A stretch of 43,106 bases of DNA from Chloroflexota bacterium (GTDB lineage: Bacteria > Chloroflexota > Anaerolineae > Anaerolineales > Anaerolineaceae). The DNA is taken from NCBI GenBank assembly GCA_029561345.1, contig JAKQJC010000014.1, positions 1 to 43,106 of the forward strand, read 5' to 3'. Each line of letters starts with the position of its first letter. Within the stretch, counting starts at the first letter, position 1. Positions 7,287 through 18,020 of this stretch are shown here, in pieces. The notes under the pieces were generated by a model. The model saw nothing but the letters and a program-made list of their open reading frames with translations. It did no database searches and was not told the origin of the DNA. Made by a program: the position numbers and the translations under genes.

Positions 7287-8774
7287 TTATTCGCTGCCGC
7301 GCTGGTAGTTGGGGGCTTCGCGGGTGATGGTGATGCTGTGCGGGTGGCTTTCGATGAGGCCGGCGCCAGTGATGCGCACCAGGCGGGTGCGCAGGCGCAG
7401 GTCTTCCAGATTGGCGGCGCCGGCATAGCCCATGCCTGAGCGCAGGCCGCCCACCAGCTGATAAATAAATTCGGACAGCGGACCTTTGTAGGCCACCATG
7501 CCTTCCACGCCTTCGGGCACCAGTTTGCCGGCTTTGCCCTGGCCGCTGCCGTAGCGGTCGCGGCCGTAGCCCTGCATGGCGCCCAGGCTGCCCATGCCGC
7601 GATATTCCTTGAACTGGCGGCCTTCGTAAAGCACCACCTCACCCGGCGATTCAAGCAGCCCGGCCAGCAGACTGCCGAGCATCACGCCGTTGGCTCCGGC
7701 GGTGATGGCCTTGACCACATCGCCGGAATATTTAATGCCGCCATCGGCGATGATGGGGGTGCCGCTCTTGCGCGCCGCCTTGGCGCATTCATGCACGGCG
7801 GTCACCTGAGGCATGCCCGCCCCGGAAATGATGCGCGTGGTGCAGATGGAACCGGCGCCCACGCCCACCTTGACCACATCGGCCCCGGCGTCAATCAGGG
7901 CCAGGGTGCCTTCGGCGGTGACCACGTTGCCGGCAATCACCGGCAGGTTGGGCCAGGCCGATTTCAGGCGGTGGATGGCGCGAATGACGCCGGCCGAATG
8001 TCCGTGGGCGGTATCCACCAGCACCACATCCAGGCCCTTGGCCAGCATTCTTTCCACACGTTCTTCCAGGTCGGCGCCCACACCCACGGCCGCCCCCACC
8101 AGCAGACGGCCGCGCCCATCGGTGGCCGAATTGGGGTACATCTGCTTTTTCTGAATATCCTTGACCGTGATCAGGCCCTTCAGAATGCCGTTTTGATCCA
8201 CCAGGGGTAGTTTTTCAATGCGGTGCTTTTGCAAAATCTGGCGAGCCTGGTCGAGGGTGGTGCCTTCGCTGGCGGTGACCAGGTTTTCACTGGTCATAAA
8301 ATCACTCACCGGACGGCCCATATCGCCGGGGCCGGTGAAGCGCGTGTCGCGGTTGGTGAGAATGCCGATCAGTTTTTTGGTTTCCGGATCCACAATTGGC
8401 ACGCCGCTGATGTGGAAGCGGCCCATCAGGTCTTCGGCGTCCTGCAGGGTGGCGGTGGCGGGCAGGGTGATCGGGTCGGTGATCATGCCGGCTTCAGAAC
8501 GCTTCACCTTGTCCACTTCCAGGGCCTGAGCCTCTGGCGACAGGTTGCGGTGAATGATGCCCAGGCCGCCTTCGCGGGCCAGGGCGATGGCCAGGCGGGC
8601 TTCAGTGACGGTATCCATGGCGGCCGAAAGCACCGGAATGTTCAGGCGCAGGCCGGGGGTGAGCTGGAACGACACATCCACCTGTGAGGGCAACACCTCG
8701 CTGTATCCCGGAACGATCAAAACATCGTCAAAAGTGAGTGCTTCGTAGGCTTTGAACAGGTCATCATTTATCAT
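7287..8774 (-). CDS. guaB: IMP dehydrogenase
   Basis: Oxidises IMP to XMP with NAD+, the committed step to guanine nucleotides; cytoplasmic tetramer. The 495 residues match the usual bacterial length. The TIM barrel is interrupted by two CBS domains at about residues 97-214. The catalytic Cys311 lies in GAGSICTTR. The active-site flap is visible in [16 protein letters not shown] with its Arg-Tyr pair. The start at 8774 has only a distant purine-rich AGAAGGA upstream. It lies 48 bases after the esterase gene, so it may be read from the purine block. It ends at a strong bidirectional terminator. Confidence 0.97.
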   Translation of the reverse strand: MINDDLFKAYEALTFDDVLIVPGYSEVLPSQVDVSFQLTPGLRLNIPVLSAAMDTVTEARLAIALAREGGLGIIHRNLSPEAQALEVDKVKRSEAGMITDPITLPATATLQDAEDLMGRFHISGVPIVDPETKKLIGILTNRDTRFTGPGDMGRPVSDFMTSENLVTASEGTTLDQARQILQKHRIEKLPLVDQNGILKGLITVKDIQKKQMYPNSATDGRGRLLVGAAVGVGADLEERVERMLAKGLDVVLVDTAHGHSAGVIRAIHRLKSAWPNLPVIAGNVVTAEGTLALIDAGADVVKVGVGAGSICTTRIISGAGMPQVTAVHECAKAARKSGTPIIADGGIKYSGDVVKAITAGANGVMLGSLLAGLLESPGEVVLYEGRQFKEYRGMGSLGAMQGYGRDRYGSGQGKAGKLVPEGVEGMVAYKGPLSEFIYQLVGGLRSGMGYAGAANLEDLRLRTRLVRITGAGLIESHPHSITITREAPNYQRGSE

Positions 8775-8822
8775 GTCAGTCTCGCTTTTCCTTCTCCCTT
8801 GCAGGGGTTGAAATAAAAATGG

Positions 8823-9707
8823 CTAGGAGCCAATGTGTTTTTTGAGAAATCCGGTCAGGGCGTCGAGCAGGGTTTTTACGCTGGCATCCTGAGTGAAACC
8901 GTGGCCCTCATCGGGAAACTCGATGTAGGTTGACTCAATGCCGGCTGCCTTCAGGGCGGCATCGAGCTTGCGCGACTGCTCCACATACACCAGGTCATCT
9001 TTGGCGCCGTGAAAGATGAGAAAGGGGACGGTTTTTTCGTCAATATGGTAGATCGGCGAGGCTTCGCGGTGCAGATCCGGCGCCTGCTCGCGGGTCTGGC
9101 CCATAAAGGTCAGCAAAATGCCTTCAGCCTGGGCTGAAATGGGCAGGGTCAGGTCGACGGGGCCGTAAAGATCAATCACGCAGTTCACCCGGCTGGAATA
9201 AGCCGCCAGTTCAGGGTCGCTGTTGTCGCGGGTATCGGTGACGCCGAGCATGGCTGCCAGGTGGCCGCCTGCCGAGCCGCCCAGAGCGCAAATGCGGTCG
9301 GGATCCACACCGTAATCCACGGCGTTGGCGCGCACCCAGCGCACTGCCCGCTGCACATCATCCACCTGGGCCGGGTAAATGGCATCCGGGGCCAGGCGGT
9401 AGCCCACGGTGAAACTGACATAGCCCAGGTCGGCCAGGCCCTGCGCCAGTTCGTCAAATTCTTCCTTGCTGCCGGCAGCCCAGCCGCCGCCGTGGATGAG
9501 GATGACCGCGCCGACCGGGTTGGTATCGGGGCGGGCCGGGACGAAGGCATTCAGCTTCAAAGAGACATCCCCAACCTTGCCGTATTCCACATCGCGTTCC
9601 ACGCGCGGCAGGGTGGACGCTGTGGTCATCATATCCGAAAAAAGGCCGCAGGCGGTCAATGTGCCGAGCAGGGCCGCCATTCCCATCACCATCCAGAATC
9701 GCCGCAT
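8823..9707 (-). CDS. Alpha/beta-hydrolase lipoprotein (esterase/lipase-like)
   Basis: Secreted, lipid-anchored alpha/beta hydrolase of about 294 residues. A type II signal peptide ends in the lipobox LTAC (Cys20). The oxyanion motif HGGGW, nucleophile elbow GGSAGGH, acidic residue in FHGAKDD and histidine in DEGHGF form a complete catalytic set typical of the carboxylesterase/BD-FAE-like group (hormone-sensitive lipase type). The natural ester is unknown. The ATG at 9707 is used here; a TTG at 9710 sits at better spacing from AGGAG and would add one residue. It is placed between purH and guaB without an obvious role in purine synthesis. Confidence 0.87.
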   Translation of the reverse strand: MRRFWMVMGMAALLGTLTACGLFSDMMTTASTLPRVERDVEYGKVGDVSLKLNAFVPARPDTNPVGAVILIHGGGWAAGSKEEFDELAQGLADLGYVSFTVGYRLAPDAIYPAQVDDVQRAVRWVRANAVDYGVDPDRICALGGSAGGHLAAMLGVTDTRDNSDPELAAYSSRVNCVIDLYGPVDLTLPISAQAEGILLTFMGQTREQAPDLHREASPIYHIDEKTVPFLIFHGAKDDLVYVEQSRKLDAALKAAGIESTYIEFPDEGHGFTQDASVKTLLDALTGFLKKHIGS

Positions 9708-9736
9708 CAAATCGTTTCACTCCTGAGGTTTGAACA

Positions 9737-9761
9737 ATCGCCCATCCGGCGGATGAGCGAT
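9737..9761 (-). terminator. Possible terminator downstream of purH
   Basis: An 11-base stem with one mismatch (ATCGCCCATCC at 9737-9747, GGATGAGCGAT at 9751-9761) lies between purH and the esterase. On the minus strand it is followed only by TTGTTC, so termination may be partial. Confidence 0.4.
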
Positions 9762-9819
9762 GAGAGAGGTTGTCAGAGCAGGCCCGGAGACCTGCCCTGA
9801 TTCTAACACTGATTTGCGG

Positions 9820-11319
<1,500 letters not shown>

Positions 11320-11427
11320 ATGTACTCCTTCATGACTTTGAACAAAAAGCAATATTGCAGCTGCTTTGGCGATGTCGTTTTAAGATCCCATGCATCACAA
11401 TCTCTGAAACCAGTGAATCAAGGGCCA

Positions 11428-12030
11428 TTAAGGTATTTTACCGCAGGCCAGGCGGGCCAGGGTTTCCACCAGCAGGCGGTGTTCCAGCGCGTGGACGCGG
11501 GCCTCAAGCGTTTCCAGGGTATCCTGCGGCAGAATCTCCAGCGGTTCAGCGGCCAGCAGGGGACCGTTATCCACGCCTTCATCCGGCACCAGGTGCACCA
11601 TCACGCCGGTGTGGGTGATCTCACCATTTTGCCAGGCTGTGAAGGCACGTTCGATGGCATGGGTGCCGGGGAAGGTTCCCGGCAGGGCCGGATGCAGATT
11701 CACCACCCGGTTGGGAAAGCGCGATAAAAACCTCGAAGAAAGCAGGCGCATCCAGCCGGCCAGCACCACCCAATCCGGGTGGAAAGATTCCACCAGGTCA
11801 GCCAGTTCCACATCGTACACCTGCCGGTCCATCTCCTTCAGCTTGGCCTTCACCAGGGCCGGCACGCCGGCGGTGCGCGCGCGCTCAAGCCCGTAGGCTT
11901 CGGCCTTGTTGGAGATCACCGCAGCCACCTGCGCGGGCAGGCTGCCTGCCGTGCAGGCATCGAGGATGGCCTGAAGGTTCGAACCGCTGCCTGAAATGAG
12001 CACCACCAGCCGGGGTTTTTCCGGCGTCAT
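11428..12030 (-). CDS. purN: Phosphoribosylglycinamide formyltransferase
   Basis: Transfers the formyl group of 10-formyl-THF to GAR, step 3 of purine synthesis. The 200 residues are standard. The phosphate-binding loop is SGSGSNLQA. Catalytic Asn and His are in VVNLHPALPG and catalytic Asp in HLVPDEGVDNGP. HPALPG replaces the more usual HPSLLP. Its ATG overlaps the stop of the purD-purM fusion as ATGA (12027-12030), so translation is likely coupled. The adjacency of GARS, AIRS and GART activities follows the domain order of the animal trifunctional protein. Confidence 0.96.
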   Translation of the reverse strand: MTPEKPRLVVLISGSGSNLQAILDACTAGSLPAQVAAVISNKAEAYGLERARTAGVPALVKAKLKEMDRQVYDVELADLVESFHPDWVVLAGWMRLLSSRFLSRFPNRVVNLHPALPGTFPGTHAIERAFTAWQNGEITHTGVMVHLVPDEGVDNGPLLAAEPLEILPQDTLETLEARVHALEHRLLVETLARLACGKIP

Positions 12031-14297
12031 AGCAGTTCCACCTTGCGCTCGCCGGCAGCCAGCTCGCCGATCACCCAGGCGGGTTCGCCCAGCCGGTCGA
12101 GCAGTTCATTGGCGCGGCCTGGCGCCACCACAGCCACCATGCCGATGCCCATGTTGAACACGCGGTGCATTTCCACCTCGTCCACCTCTCCGGCAGACTG
12201 GATGAGCTGGAAGAGCGGCGGCACCGGCCAGCTTCCACGGCGCACGCGGGCGTTCAGATTGGCAGGCAGCACGCGGGGGATGTTTTCGATGAAGCCGCCG
12301 CCGGTGAGGTGCGCCAGGGCTTTGATGGGTCCGCCTGGCGTGGAAAGGAAGGGCCAGAGCAGGTTCAAATAGGAGCGGTGCGGGGCCAGCAGGGCGTCGG
12401 CCAGCGAACAGCCCAGGGCCGGATGCACCGCCAGCAGATCAGCCCCGGCAAAAATGCGCCGGATGAGGGAATAGCCGTTGGTGTGCGGGCCCGAAGAAGC
12501 CAGGCCGATGAGCAGATCCCCGGCCTGCAGGTCAGGGCGGGGTAGAATCAGGTCGCGCTCCACCAGGCCCACAATGGTCCCGGCCACGTCGAAGGCGTTA
12601 GGCGCATAGACGCCGGGCATTTCGGCAGTTTCGCCGCCCAGCAGGGCGCAGCCGGCCTCGCGGCAGGCCTCGGCCACCCCGGTGACCAGTTCGGCCACTT
12701 TTTCCGGGGTCAGGCGCGAGGCGGCAAAGTAATCGAGGAAAAAGAGCGGGCGCGCGCCCTGCACCAAAATATCATCAATGCAGTGATTGACAATATCGCG
12801 GCCGATGGAGCGGTAGCGGCCCAGCTGGGCTGCCAGGTGCACCTTGGTGCCCACCCCGTCGGTGGAACCCACCAGCACCGGACCGCGCAGGTTTTTCAGG
12901 GCTTCGGCGTTATATAATCCGCCAAACGAGCCGATGCCGGCCAGCACTTCCGGCCCATAGGTGGCCAGCACAGCCGGTTTCATCAGTTCCACGGCGCGGT
13001 TGCCGGCGTCAATATCCACGCCCGAAGCGGCATAAGCCGACAGGGCGCGGGCGGCAATATCGCGGCGGAACTGGGCGCCTTCAAATTTCACCCTCTCCAC
13101 GGCTTCATAGGCGCGGCGCACGGCCTGGCCCAGCGATTCGGCGCTGGCGCAGATGCCCAGTACCCGCCCGCCAGCCGTCACCAGGCGGCCGTCCTTGATG
13201 GCCGTCCCGGCATGGAAGGCGGCGGTTCCGTCGGGCAGGCTGCCCAGGCCTTCGATGGGGCGGCCCGACCCACTTTTGCCGGGGTAGCCTTCGGAGGCCA
13301 TCACCACGCAGGCGGCGGAGCGTTTTGCCCAAACGGGCTGTTCCGTTTGCAGGCGGCCCTCAACGCAGGCCTGTAAAATATCCAGTAAATCAGACTGCAG
13401 CAGAGGCAGAATGACCTGTGTTTCGGGGTCGCCAAAGCGGGCGTTGAATTCCAGCACTTTGGGCCCGTCCTTTGTCAGCATCATGCCGGCGTATAACACG
13501 CCGCAGAAGGGCATGCCTTCAGCGCGCAGGCCGTCAACGGCGGGCTGCATCACCTCGCGCACCACCCGGTCCACCATTTGCGGTGGGCAAATGGGCGCCG
13601 GGGCATAGGCCCCCATGCCGCCGGTGTTGGGGCCGCGGTCGCCATCCAGCAGGCGCTTGTGATCCTGCGCTGGGGGCATGGGCGAAACATGCACGCCGTC
13701 GCAGAAAGCCAGCAGCGAAAATTCCTCGCCTTCCAGACGCTCTTCAATGATGACTTCTTCAGCGGCGGAACCCAGGCCGCCTTCCAGCATCATCCAGTGC
13801 AGAGCCTGCATGGCTTCGGCCGGGCTCTGCGGAAGAATCACGCCTTTTCCGGCAGCCAGCCCCGAGGCTTTGAGCACCAGCGGGCCGGTCTGTTTTTCGA
13901 GGTAAGCCACGGCGGCGGCATAATCGCTGAAGGCCGCATAGGCGGCGGTGGGAATGTGATGGCGGGCCATGAAATCTTTGGCAAAGGCCTTGGAAGACTC
14001 AATTTGCGCGGCAGCCTGCCCGGGGCCGAACACGCGCAGCCCGGCTTTCAGCAGGTGGTCGGCCATACCCTCAGCCAGAGGGCCTTCGGGGCCAATCACC
14101 ACTAGGTCAAGCTGATTTTCAAGGGCAAAGGCGGTCAGCCCGGCCGTGTCATCCACGGCGATGGGCAGGTTATGGCCCAGGCTGGCGGTGCCGGGGTTGC
14201 CCGGGGCAAAATAGAGCTGCGTGATGCGCGGCGACTGCGCCAGCTTCCAACCAATGGCGTGCTCGCGCCCGCCAGACCCGACAACACAGACCTTCAT
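12027..14297 (-). CDS. purD-purM: Fused GAR synthetase - AIR synthetase (PurD-PurM)
   Basis: One 756-residue protein carrying two enzymes. Residues 1 to about 418 are PurD (ATP-grasp): VVGSGGREHAIGWKL, LKASGLAAGKGV, GPNTGGMGAYAP and LEFNARFGDPETQ are all present. From about residue 420 the chain continues into PurM: SGVDIDAGNRAVELMKP, GGLY, LVGSTDGVGTKV, HCIDDILVQGA, GGETAEMPGVY and the C-terminal GGGFIENIPRVLP. There is no stop or frameshift at the junction; the usual PurD end (FRRDIAARAL) runs directly into the usual PurM start. The ATG at 14297 has GAGGTG just upstream. The protein would make GAR and later AIR, with PurN and PurL acting between. Confidence 0.95.
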   Translation of the reverse strand: MKVCVVGSGGREHAIGWKLAQSPRITQLYFAPGNPGTASLGHNLPIAVDDTAGLTAFALENQLDLVVIGPEGPLAEGMADHLLKAGLRVFGPGQAAAQIESSKAFAKDFMARHHIPTAAYAAFSDYAAAVAYLEKQTGPLVLKASGLAAGKGVILPQSPAEAMQALHWMMLEGGLGSAAEEVIIEERLEGEEFSLLAFCDGVHVSPMPPAQDHKRLLDGDRGPNTGGMGAYAPAPICPPQMVDRVVREVMQPAVDGLRAEGMPFCGVLYAGMMLTKDGPKVLEFNARFGDPETQVILPLLQSDLLDILQACVEGRLQTEQPVWAKRSAACVVMASEGYPGKSGSGRPIEGLGSLPDGTAAFHAGTAIKDGRLVTAGGRVLGICASAESLGQAVRRAYEAVERVKFEGAQFRRDIAARALSAYAASGVDIDAGNRAVELMKPAVLATYGPEVLAGIGSFGGLYNAEALKNLRGPVLVGSTDGVGTKVHLAAQLGRYRSIGRDIVNHCIDDILVQGARPLFFLDYFAASRLTPEKVAELVTGVAEACREAGCALLGGETAEMPGVYAPNAFDVAGTIVGLVERDLILPRPDLQAGDLLIGLASSGPHTNGYSLIRRIFAGADLLAVHPALGCSLADALLAPHRSYLNLLWPFLSTPGGPIKALAHLTGGGFIENIPRVLPANLNARVRRGSWPVPPLFQLIQSAGEVDEVEMHRVFNMGIGMVAVVAPGRANELLDRLGEPAWVIGELAAGERKVELL

Positions 14298-14373
14298 ACA
14301 CACCTCGTTAAAAATTAGATGATCTCATTCAGTTAGGTCAGCCAACGGCTTCTTGCTGCCTGAACGGGTATCA

Positions 14374-15798
14374 TCAGGCAATGCCGTTTTCAAAACCGGT
14401 TTTGGCATGCCGGCCTTCCACCTGCACCGGGTAATCGCCGGTGAAGCAGGCGTTGCAGTAGCCGGTCTCTGAATCAATGGCGCGCATCATCCCTTCCAGC
14501 GAGAGGAAATGCAGCGAATGGCAGCCCACGTGGCGGGTGATCTCCTCCACGCTCATGCGGTGGGCAATCAACTCATCGTAGCTGCCCATGTCCACGCCCA
14601 TGTAGCAGGGAAAGCGGATGCTGGGACAGGTGATGCGCAGGTGCACCTCACGCGCCCCGGCTTTGAGCAGCAGACCCACCAGGGCCTGGGTGGTGTTGCC
14701 GCGCACAATGCTGTCGTCAATGAGCACCACGCGCTTGTTGAGAATGTTTTCCTGCACCACGTTGAACTTGAGGGCAATGCCCTGCTTGCGCAGCGAATCG
14801 GTCGGCTCGATGAAGGTGCGGCCGATATAGCGGTTCTTGATGAAACCATCGGTGTAGGGAATGCCGCTGGCGGCGGCGTAACCGATGGCAGCCGGAATGC
14901 CGGAATCGGGGGTGGGAATGACCACATCCGCTGCCACCGCCGACTCACGGGCCAGCTCGCGGCCCAGACGCTGGCGCACGCTGTGCACGGTGCGCCCATC
15001 CCAGATCGAATCGGGGCGGGAGAAGTAGATGTGTTCAAAGGTGCACAGCGCGGGTTTTTTGGCCGGAGGCATGCCCTGCATCACCTTGAGGGCGGTGTTG
15101 CTCAGGCTGACAATTTCTCCCGGTTTGACCTCGCGGATGGCCACGCACCCCAGGGTTTGCAGCGCGCCCGATTCAGAGGCCACGGCATGGCCGCCGCCCG
15201 GCAGCAGACCCACGCTCAGCGGCCTGAAGCCCCAGGGATCGCGCACGGCGTAGACGCAGTCGCGCACCAGAATCACCAGCGAATAGGCCCCCACCCAGCG
15301 CGGCATGATCTGCGCCAGGCGCTCTTCCCAGGTGGCGCCTTCCGAGCCGGCCAGCATCATGGTCAGCACTTCCGAGTCAGATGTGCTGGAAAGACCGGTG
15401 CCGGTGCGCAGCAAATCCTGGCGCAGCTCATAGGCGTTCACCAGGTTGCCGTTGTGCGCCACTGCCACGGGACCGTGACGGGTTTCAATGAGGAAAGGCT
15501 GCGCGTTGCGGCTGTGGGGCGAGCCGGTGGTGGAATAACGGGTGTGCCCGATGGCATAGTCGCCCGGCATGGTGGCGAGGTTTTGCGGATTGAAGACCTG
15601 CGAAACCAGGCCCACATCCTTGTGCAGGTTGATGGTCTTGCCGTCGGCCACGGCAATGCCGGCGGCTTCCTGGCCGCGGTGCTGCAGGGCAAACAGGCCA
15701 AAGAAGGCCATGCGGGCCACGTCTTCATGAGGGGCAAAGATGCCGATGATGCCGCATTCTTCCTGCGGATGCTCGTCAAAGCAGATGCAATCGCTCAT
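14374..15798 (-). CDS. purF: Amidophosphoribosyltransferase
   Basis: First committed enzyme: PRPP plus glutamine to phosphoribosylamine. It has 474 residues. The mature N-terminal nucleophile is Cys15 in ECGIIGIF, preceded by a 14-residue propeptide that must be removed. The PRPP loop is VVLIDDSIVRGNTT. Cysteines in KPALCTFEH, RFPCYMGVD and YCNACFTG correspond to the four 4Fe-4S ligands of the B. subtilis-type enzyme, so an oxygen-sensitive cluster and propeptide processing are expected. The start codon overlaps the purE stop as ATGA (15795-15798). A 76-base gap separates it from purD-purM. Confidence 0.97.
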   Translation of the reverse strand: MSDCICFDEHPQEECGIIGIFAPHEDVARMAFFGLFALQHRGQEAAGIAVADGKTINLHKDVGLVSQVFNPQNLATMPGDYAIGHTRYSTTGSPHSRNAQPFLIETRHGPVAVAHNGNLVNAYELRQDLLRTGTGLSSTSDSEVLTMMLAGSEGATWEERLAQIMPRWVGAYSLVILVRDCVYAVRDPWGFRPLSVGLLPGGGHAVASESGALQTLGCVAIREVKPGEIVSLSNTALKVMQGMPPAKKPALCTFEHIYFSRPDSIWDGRTVHSVRQRLGRELARESAVAADVVIPTPDSGIPAAIGYAAASGIPYTDGFIKNRYIGRTFIEPTDSLRKQGIALKFNVVQENILNKRVVLIDDSIVRGNTTQALVGLLLKAGAREVHLRITCPSIRFPCYMGVDMGSYDELIAHRMSVEEITRHVGCHSLHFLSLEGMMRAIDSETGYCNACFTGDYPVQVEGRHAKTGFENGIA

Positions 15799-16280
15799 GC
15801 CTGCGCCAGCTCCGCGTCATCTTTGGTGATTTTTTCGGCCTGCTTGCGCTGGTATTCGACCACGCGCGCCTGCACATCGGGGTAAAATACGCCAAAGATC
15901 TTGGCGGCCAGCAGGGCGGCGTTGGCCGGTTCCAGCACCAGGGCCGCGGCAATGCCCGAGGGCATGCGCAGCGAGGAATAAACATCCGCGCCGCCAAAAG
16001 CCTCGGAAGGCGGCGGGCAGGCAATCACCGGCGCGCTGACCGCGCCGTCGGTGAAGCCCGAAAGGGCATTGCTGCGGCCGGCCACGGTGATATACAGGTG
16101 CGGGCGTTTTTCCTGCTCGTAAGACTGCAAAATGCCCAGCACATGGACGGCGGTTTTGTGGGCGCTGCCCACGCGCATCACGGTTTCAAGGCCGAAGCCT
16201 TCGGCGGCGGCGGCGATTTTCTTGCAGTGGTCTTCATCCGCGCGCGATCCCATGAGAATGATGACGAGGGGTTTATTCAC
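15795..16280 (-). CDS. purE: Phosphoribosylaminoimidazole carboxylase, class II PurE type
   Basis: Carboxylation step from AIR to CAIR. The 161-residue protein has the PurE fold (ILMGSRADEDHCKKI, GSAHKT with His41). However, the segment AGRSNALSGF replaces the GAGGAAHLPGM-type loop of ordinary bacterial PurE, and CPPPSEAFGGADVYSSLRMP resembles the AIR-carboxylase domain of animal PAICS. This pattern marks class II PurE, which uses CO2 directly and needs no PurK; no purK lies in this cluster. The start is GTG at 16280, overlapping the purC stop as GTGA. The class call rests on remembered family motifs and was not tested by a search. Confidence 0.88.
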   Translation of the reverse strand: MNKPLVIILMGSRADEDHCKKIAAAAEGFGLETVMRVGSAHKTAVHVLGILQSYEQEKRPHLYITVAGRSNALSGFTDGAVSAPVIACPPPSEAFGGADVYSSLRMPSGIAAALVLEPANAALLAAKIFGVFYPDVQARVVEYQRKQAEKITKDDAELAQA

Positions 16281-17233
16281 AGCAGGCCGGCCTTTCTGAG
16301 GTTGGCTTCCAGGCGCGGCTCCACCGGGTAAGCGCCGGGTTCAAAAGTGCGGCCGGTCAGCATGGTATAGAGGGTGGTGTAGCGCTGGCTGGCAGCTTCC
16401 CACAGGTCAACGGGCATTTGTGGAATTTCGCCGTCGCCGCGGTATCCTTTGGCGGCATAGGCCAGGCGGATGAACTCTTTATCGAAGTTTTCGGGCTCGT
16501 CGCCGGCGGCAAAGCGGGCTGCGTAGCTGTCAGCCTTCCAGAAGCGCGACGAATCGGGGGTATGAATTTCATCGATCAGCAAAATACGCCCATCGGGAGC
16601 GCGGCCAAATTCATACTTGGTATCCACCAAAATCAGGCCGGCCTTTGCGGCCACTGCCTGCCCACGGGCGAAGAAAGCCAGGGCGGCCGCCTGCACCTGG
16701 TCCCAATCAGCGGCGTTGAGCAGGCCGGTGGAGACCACTTCGGCGCAGGTCAGGCGCTCATCGTGCCCGGTGGCGCCGCCTTTGGTGGTGGGGGTGATGA
16801 TGGCCTGGGGCAGCTGCTGGTTCTTTTTCAGCCCTTCGGGGAAGGTGTAGCCGTAAATATCGCGCTCGCCCAGCGAATAGCGGTGCCAGAGGGCGGTGGA
16901 GGTCACGCCGGTGATGTAGCCGCGCACGATCACTTCCACCATCAGCGGTTCCACTTCCTGCACCACCACCGCATTGGGGTCAGGCTCGGCCAGCAGGTGG
17001 TTGGGCAGCAAATCTGCCACCTGCGCCATCCACCAGTTTGAAAGCTGGTTGAGCACCTGGCCTTTGTAGGGCACGCGGGCCAGAATGCGGTCGAAGGCGG
17101 AAAGGCGGTCGGTGGTGACAATGAGCCGCTGGCCGTTGGGGAGGGAATACCAGTCGCGCACCTTGCCTTCTGCCCGTCCCGGCAGCGGCAGGTGAGAGGC
17201 TTCAAAGGCCTGAGAAAGAAGATCAGAAAACAC
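16277..17233 (-). CDS. purC: SAICAR synthetase
   Basis: Joins CAIR and aspartate with ATP to give SAICAR. The 318 residues represent the longer, eukaryote-like/actinobacterial form rather than the ~240-residue form. Landmarks are GKVRDWYSL, TDRLSAFDRIL, PYKGQVLNQLS, EVIVRGYITG, the glycine-rich TTKGGATGHDE, and LIDEIHTPDSSRFW. The start is GTG at 17233 behind GGAGG. It begins 18 bases after purQ and overlaps purE by four bases. The adjacency of purC and a class II purE recalls the fused animal PAICS. Confidence 0.96.
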   Translation of the reverse strand: MFSDLLSQAFEASHLPLPGRAEGKVRDWYSLPNGQRLIVTTDRLSAFDRILARVPYKGQVLNQLSNWWMAQVADLLPNHLLAEPDPNAVVVQEVEPLMVEVIVRGYITGVTSTALWHRYSLGERDIYGYTFPEGLKKNQQLPQAIITPTTKGGATGHDERLTCAEVVSTGLLNAADWDQVQAAALAFFARGQAVAAKAGLILVDTKYEFGRAPDGRILLIDEIHTPDSSRFWKADSYAARFAAGDEPENFDKEFIRLAYAAKGYRGDGEIPQMPVDLWEAASQRYTTLYTMLTGRTFEPGAYPVEPRLEANLRKAGLL

Positions 17234-17251
17234 AGGTACCTCCAGAAAAAA

Positions 17252-18019
17252 TCAGAACTGTCTGGCGAAGGTGACGCCGTTGATGAAAAGCTGCAGCCCC
17301 GAGCCGGTATGCTCGCCGCGCGTCCAGCGCGGATGCTGGTGCTGGAAAATGTGATCTTCGGGGTGGGGCATGAGGCCCAGCACGTTCCCGGCGGGGTTGC
17401 ACACCCCGGCAATATCATGGATGGAGCCGTTGGGGTTGGCCGGGTAGCGTCCATTGGCGGGCTGGCCGCGGTGGGCGTAGATGAGGGCAATTTCATCCTG
17501 CTCTGCCAGCAGGTCCGCGCCGGCCGGGTCGCTGAAGACAAACTGGCCTTCGCCGTGAGCCACCGGGCAGGTGATGGCGTTCTGCAGGCCGCGCGTCCAG
17601 AGACATTTTTGCGAGCGCGGCAGCATTTCCACCCAGCGGCACTCAAAATGGCCGTTCTCGTTGAAGGTGAGGGTGGTTTTCAGTTCAGGCCGGCCGGGCA
17701 GAACGCCCGCCTTCACCAGCACCTGAAAACCATTGCAAATGCCCAGCACGGGTTTGCCGGCGGCGATGAAAGCCTGAAGCTGGTCGCTGAACCAGGCATT
17801 CAAATCAATGGCGAAAAGCCGCCCGCCGCCCAGGGCATCAGCATAGGAGAAGCCGCCCGGAATGACCAGCATCTGATACTGATCCCAGGGGGTGGCGGCG
17901 GCGCGGAGCTGGTTGAGGTGAAGTATTTCTGGCTGTGCGCCAGCCAGTTCAAGGGCCTGGGCCACGTCCAGGTCGCGATTAATGCCATTGGCGTGTAAGA
18001 TCAATGCGCGCGGCTGCAT
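17252..18019 (-). CDS. purQ: FGAM synthase, glutaminase subunit
   Basis: Class I glutamine amidotransferase that supplies ammonia to PurL in step 4 of the pathway. The 255 residues include the N-terminal PRALILHANGINRD, PGGFSYADALGGG, the nucleophile Cys in GICNGFQVL, and the catalytic His/Glu in LMPHPEDH. It starts one base after the purL stop with GGGAGG overlapping the end of purL, so the subunits are made together. Its presence as a separate gene shows that the PurL here is the small-type catalytic subunit despite its length. Confidence 0.96.
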   Translation of the reverse strand: MQPRALILHANGINRDLDVAQALELAGAQPEILHLNQLRAAATPWDQYQMLVIPGGFSYADALGGGRLFAIDLNAWFSDQLQAFIAAGKPVLGICNGFQVLVKAGVLPGRPELKTTLTFNENGHFECRWVEMLPRSQKCLWTRGLQNAITCPVAHGEGQFVFSDPAGADLLAEQDEIALIYAHRGQPANGRYPANPNGSIHDIAGVCNPAGNVLGLMPHPEDHIFQHQHPRWTRGEHTGSGLQLFINGVTFARQF

Positions 18020-18020
18020 C

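Noticed and set aside
14358..14379. GCCTGA/TCAGGC hairpin at the end of purF
   Set aside because: Only six pairs, no T tract, and it covers the purF stop codon; too weak to call a terminator.
14509..15885. 458-codon open frame on the plus strand
   Set aside because: It is antisense to purF across its whole length; high GC keeps reverse frames open. No motif or start signal supports it.
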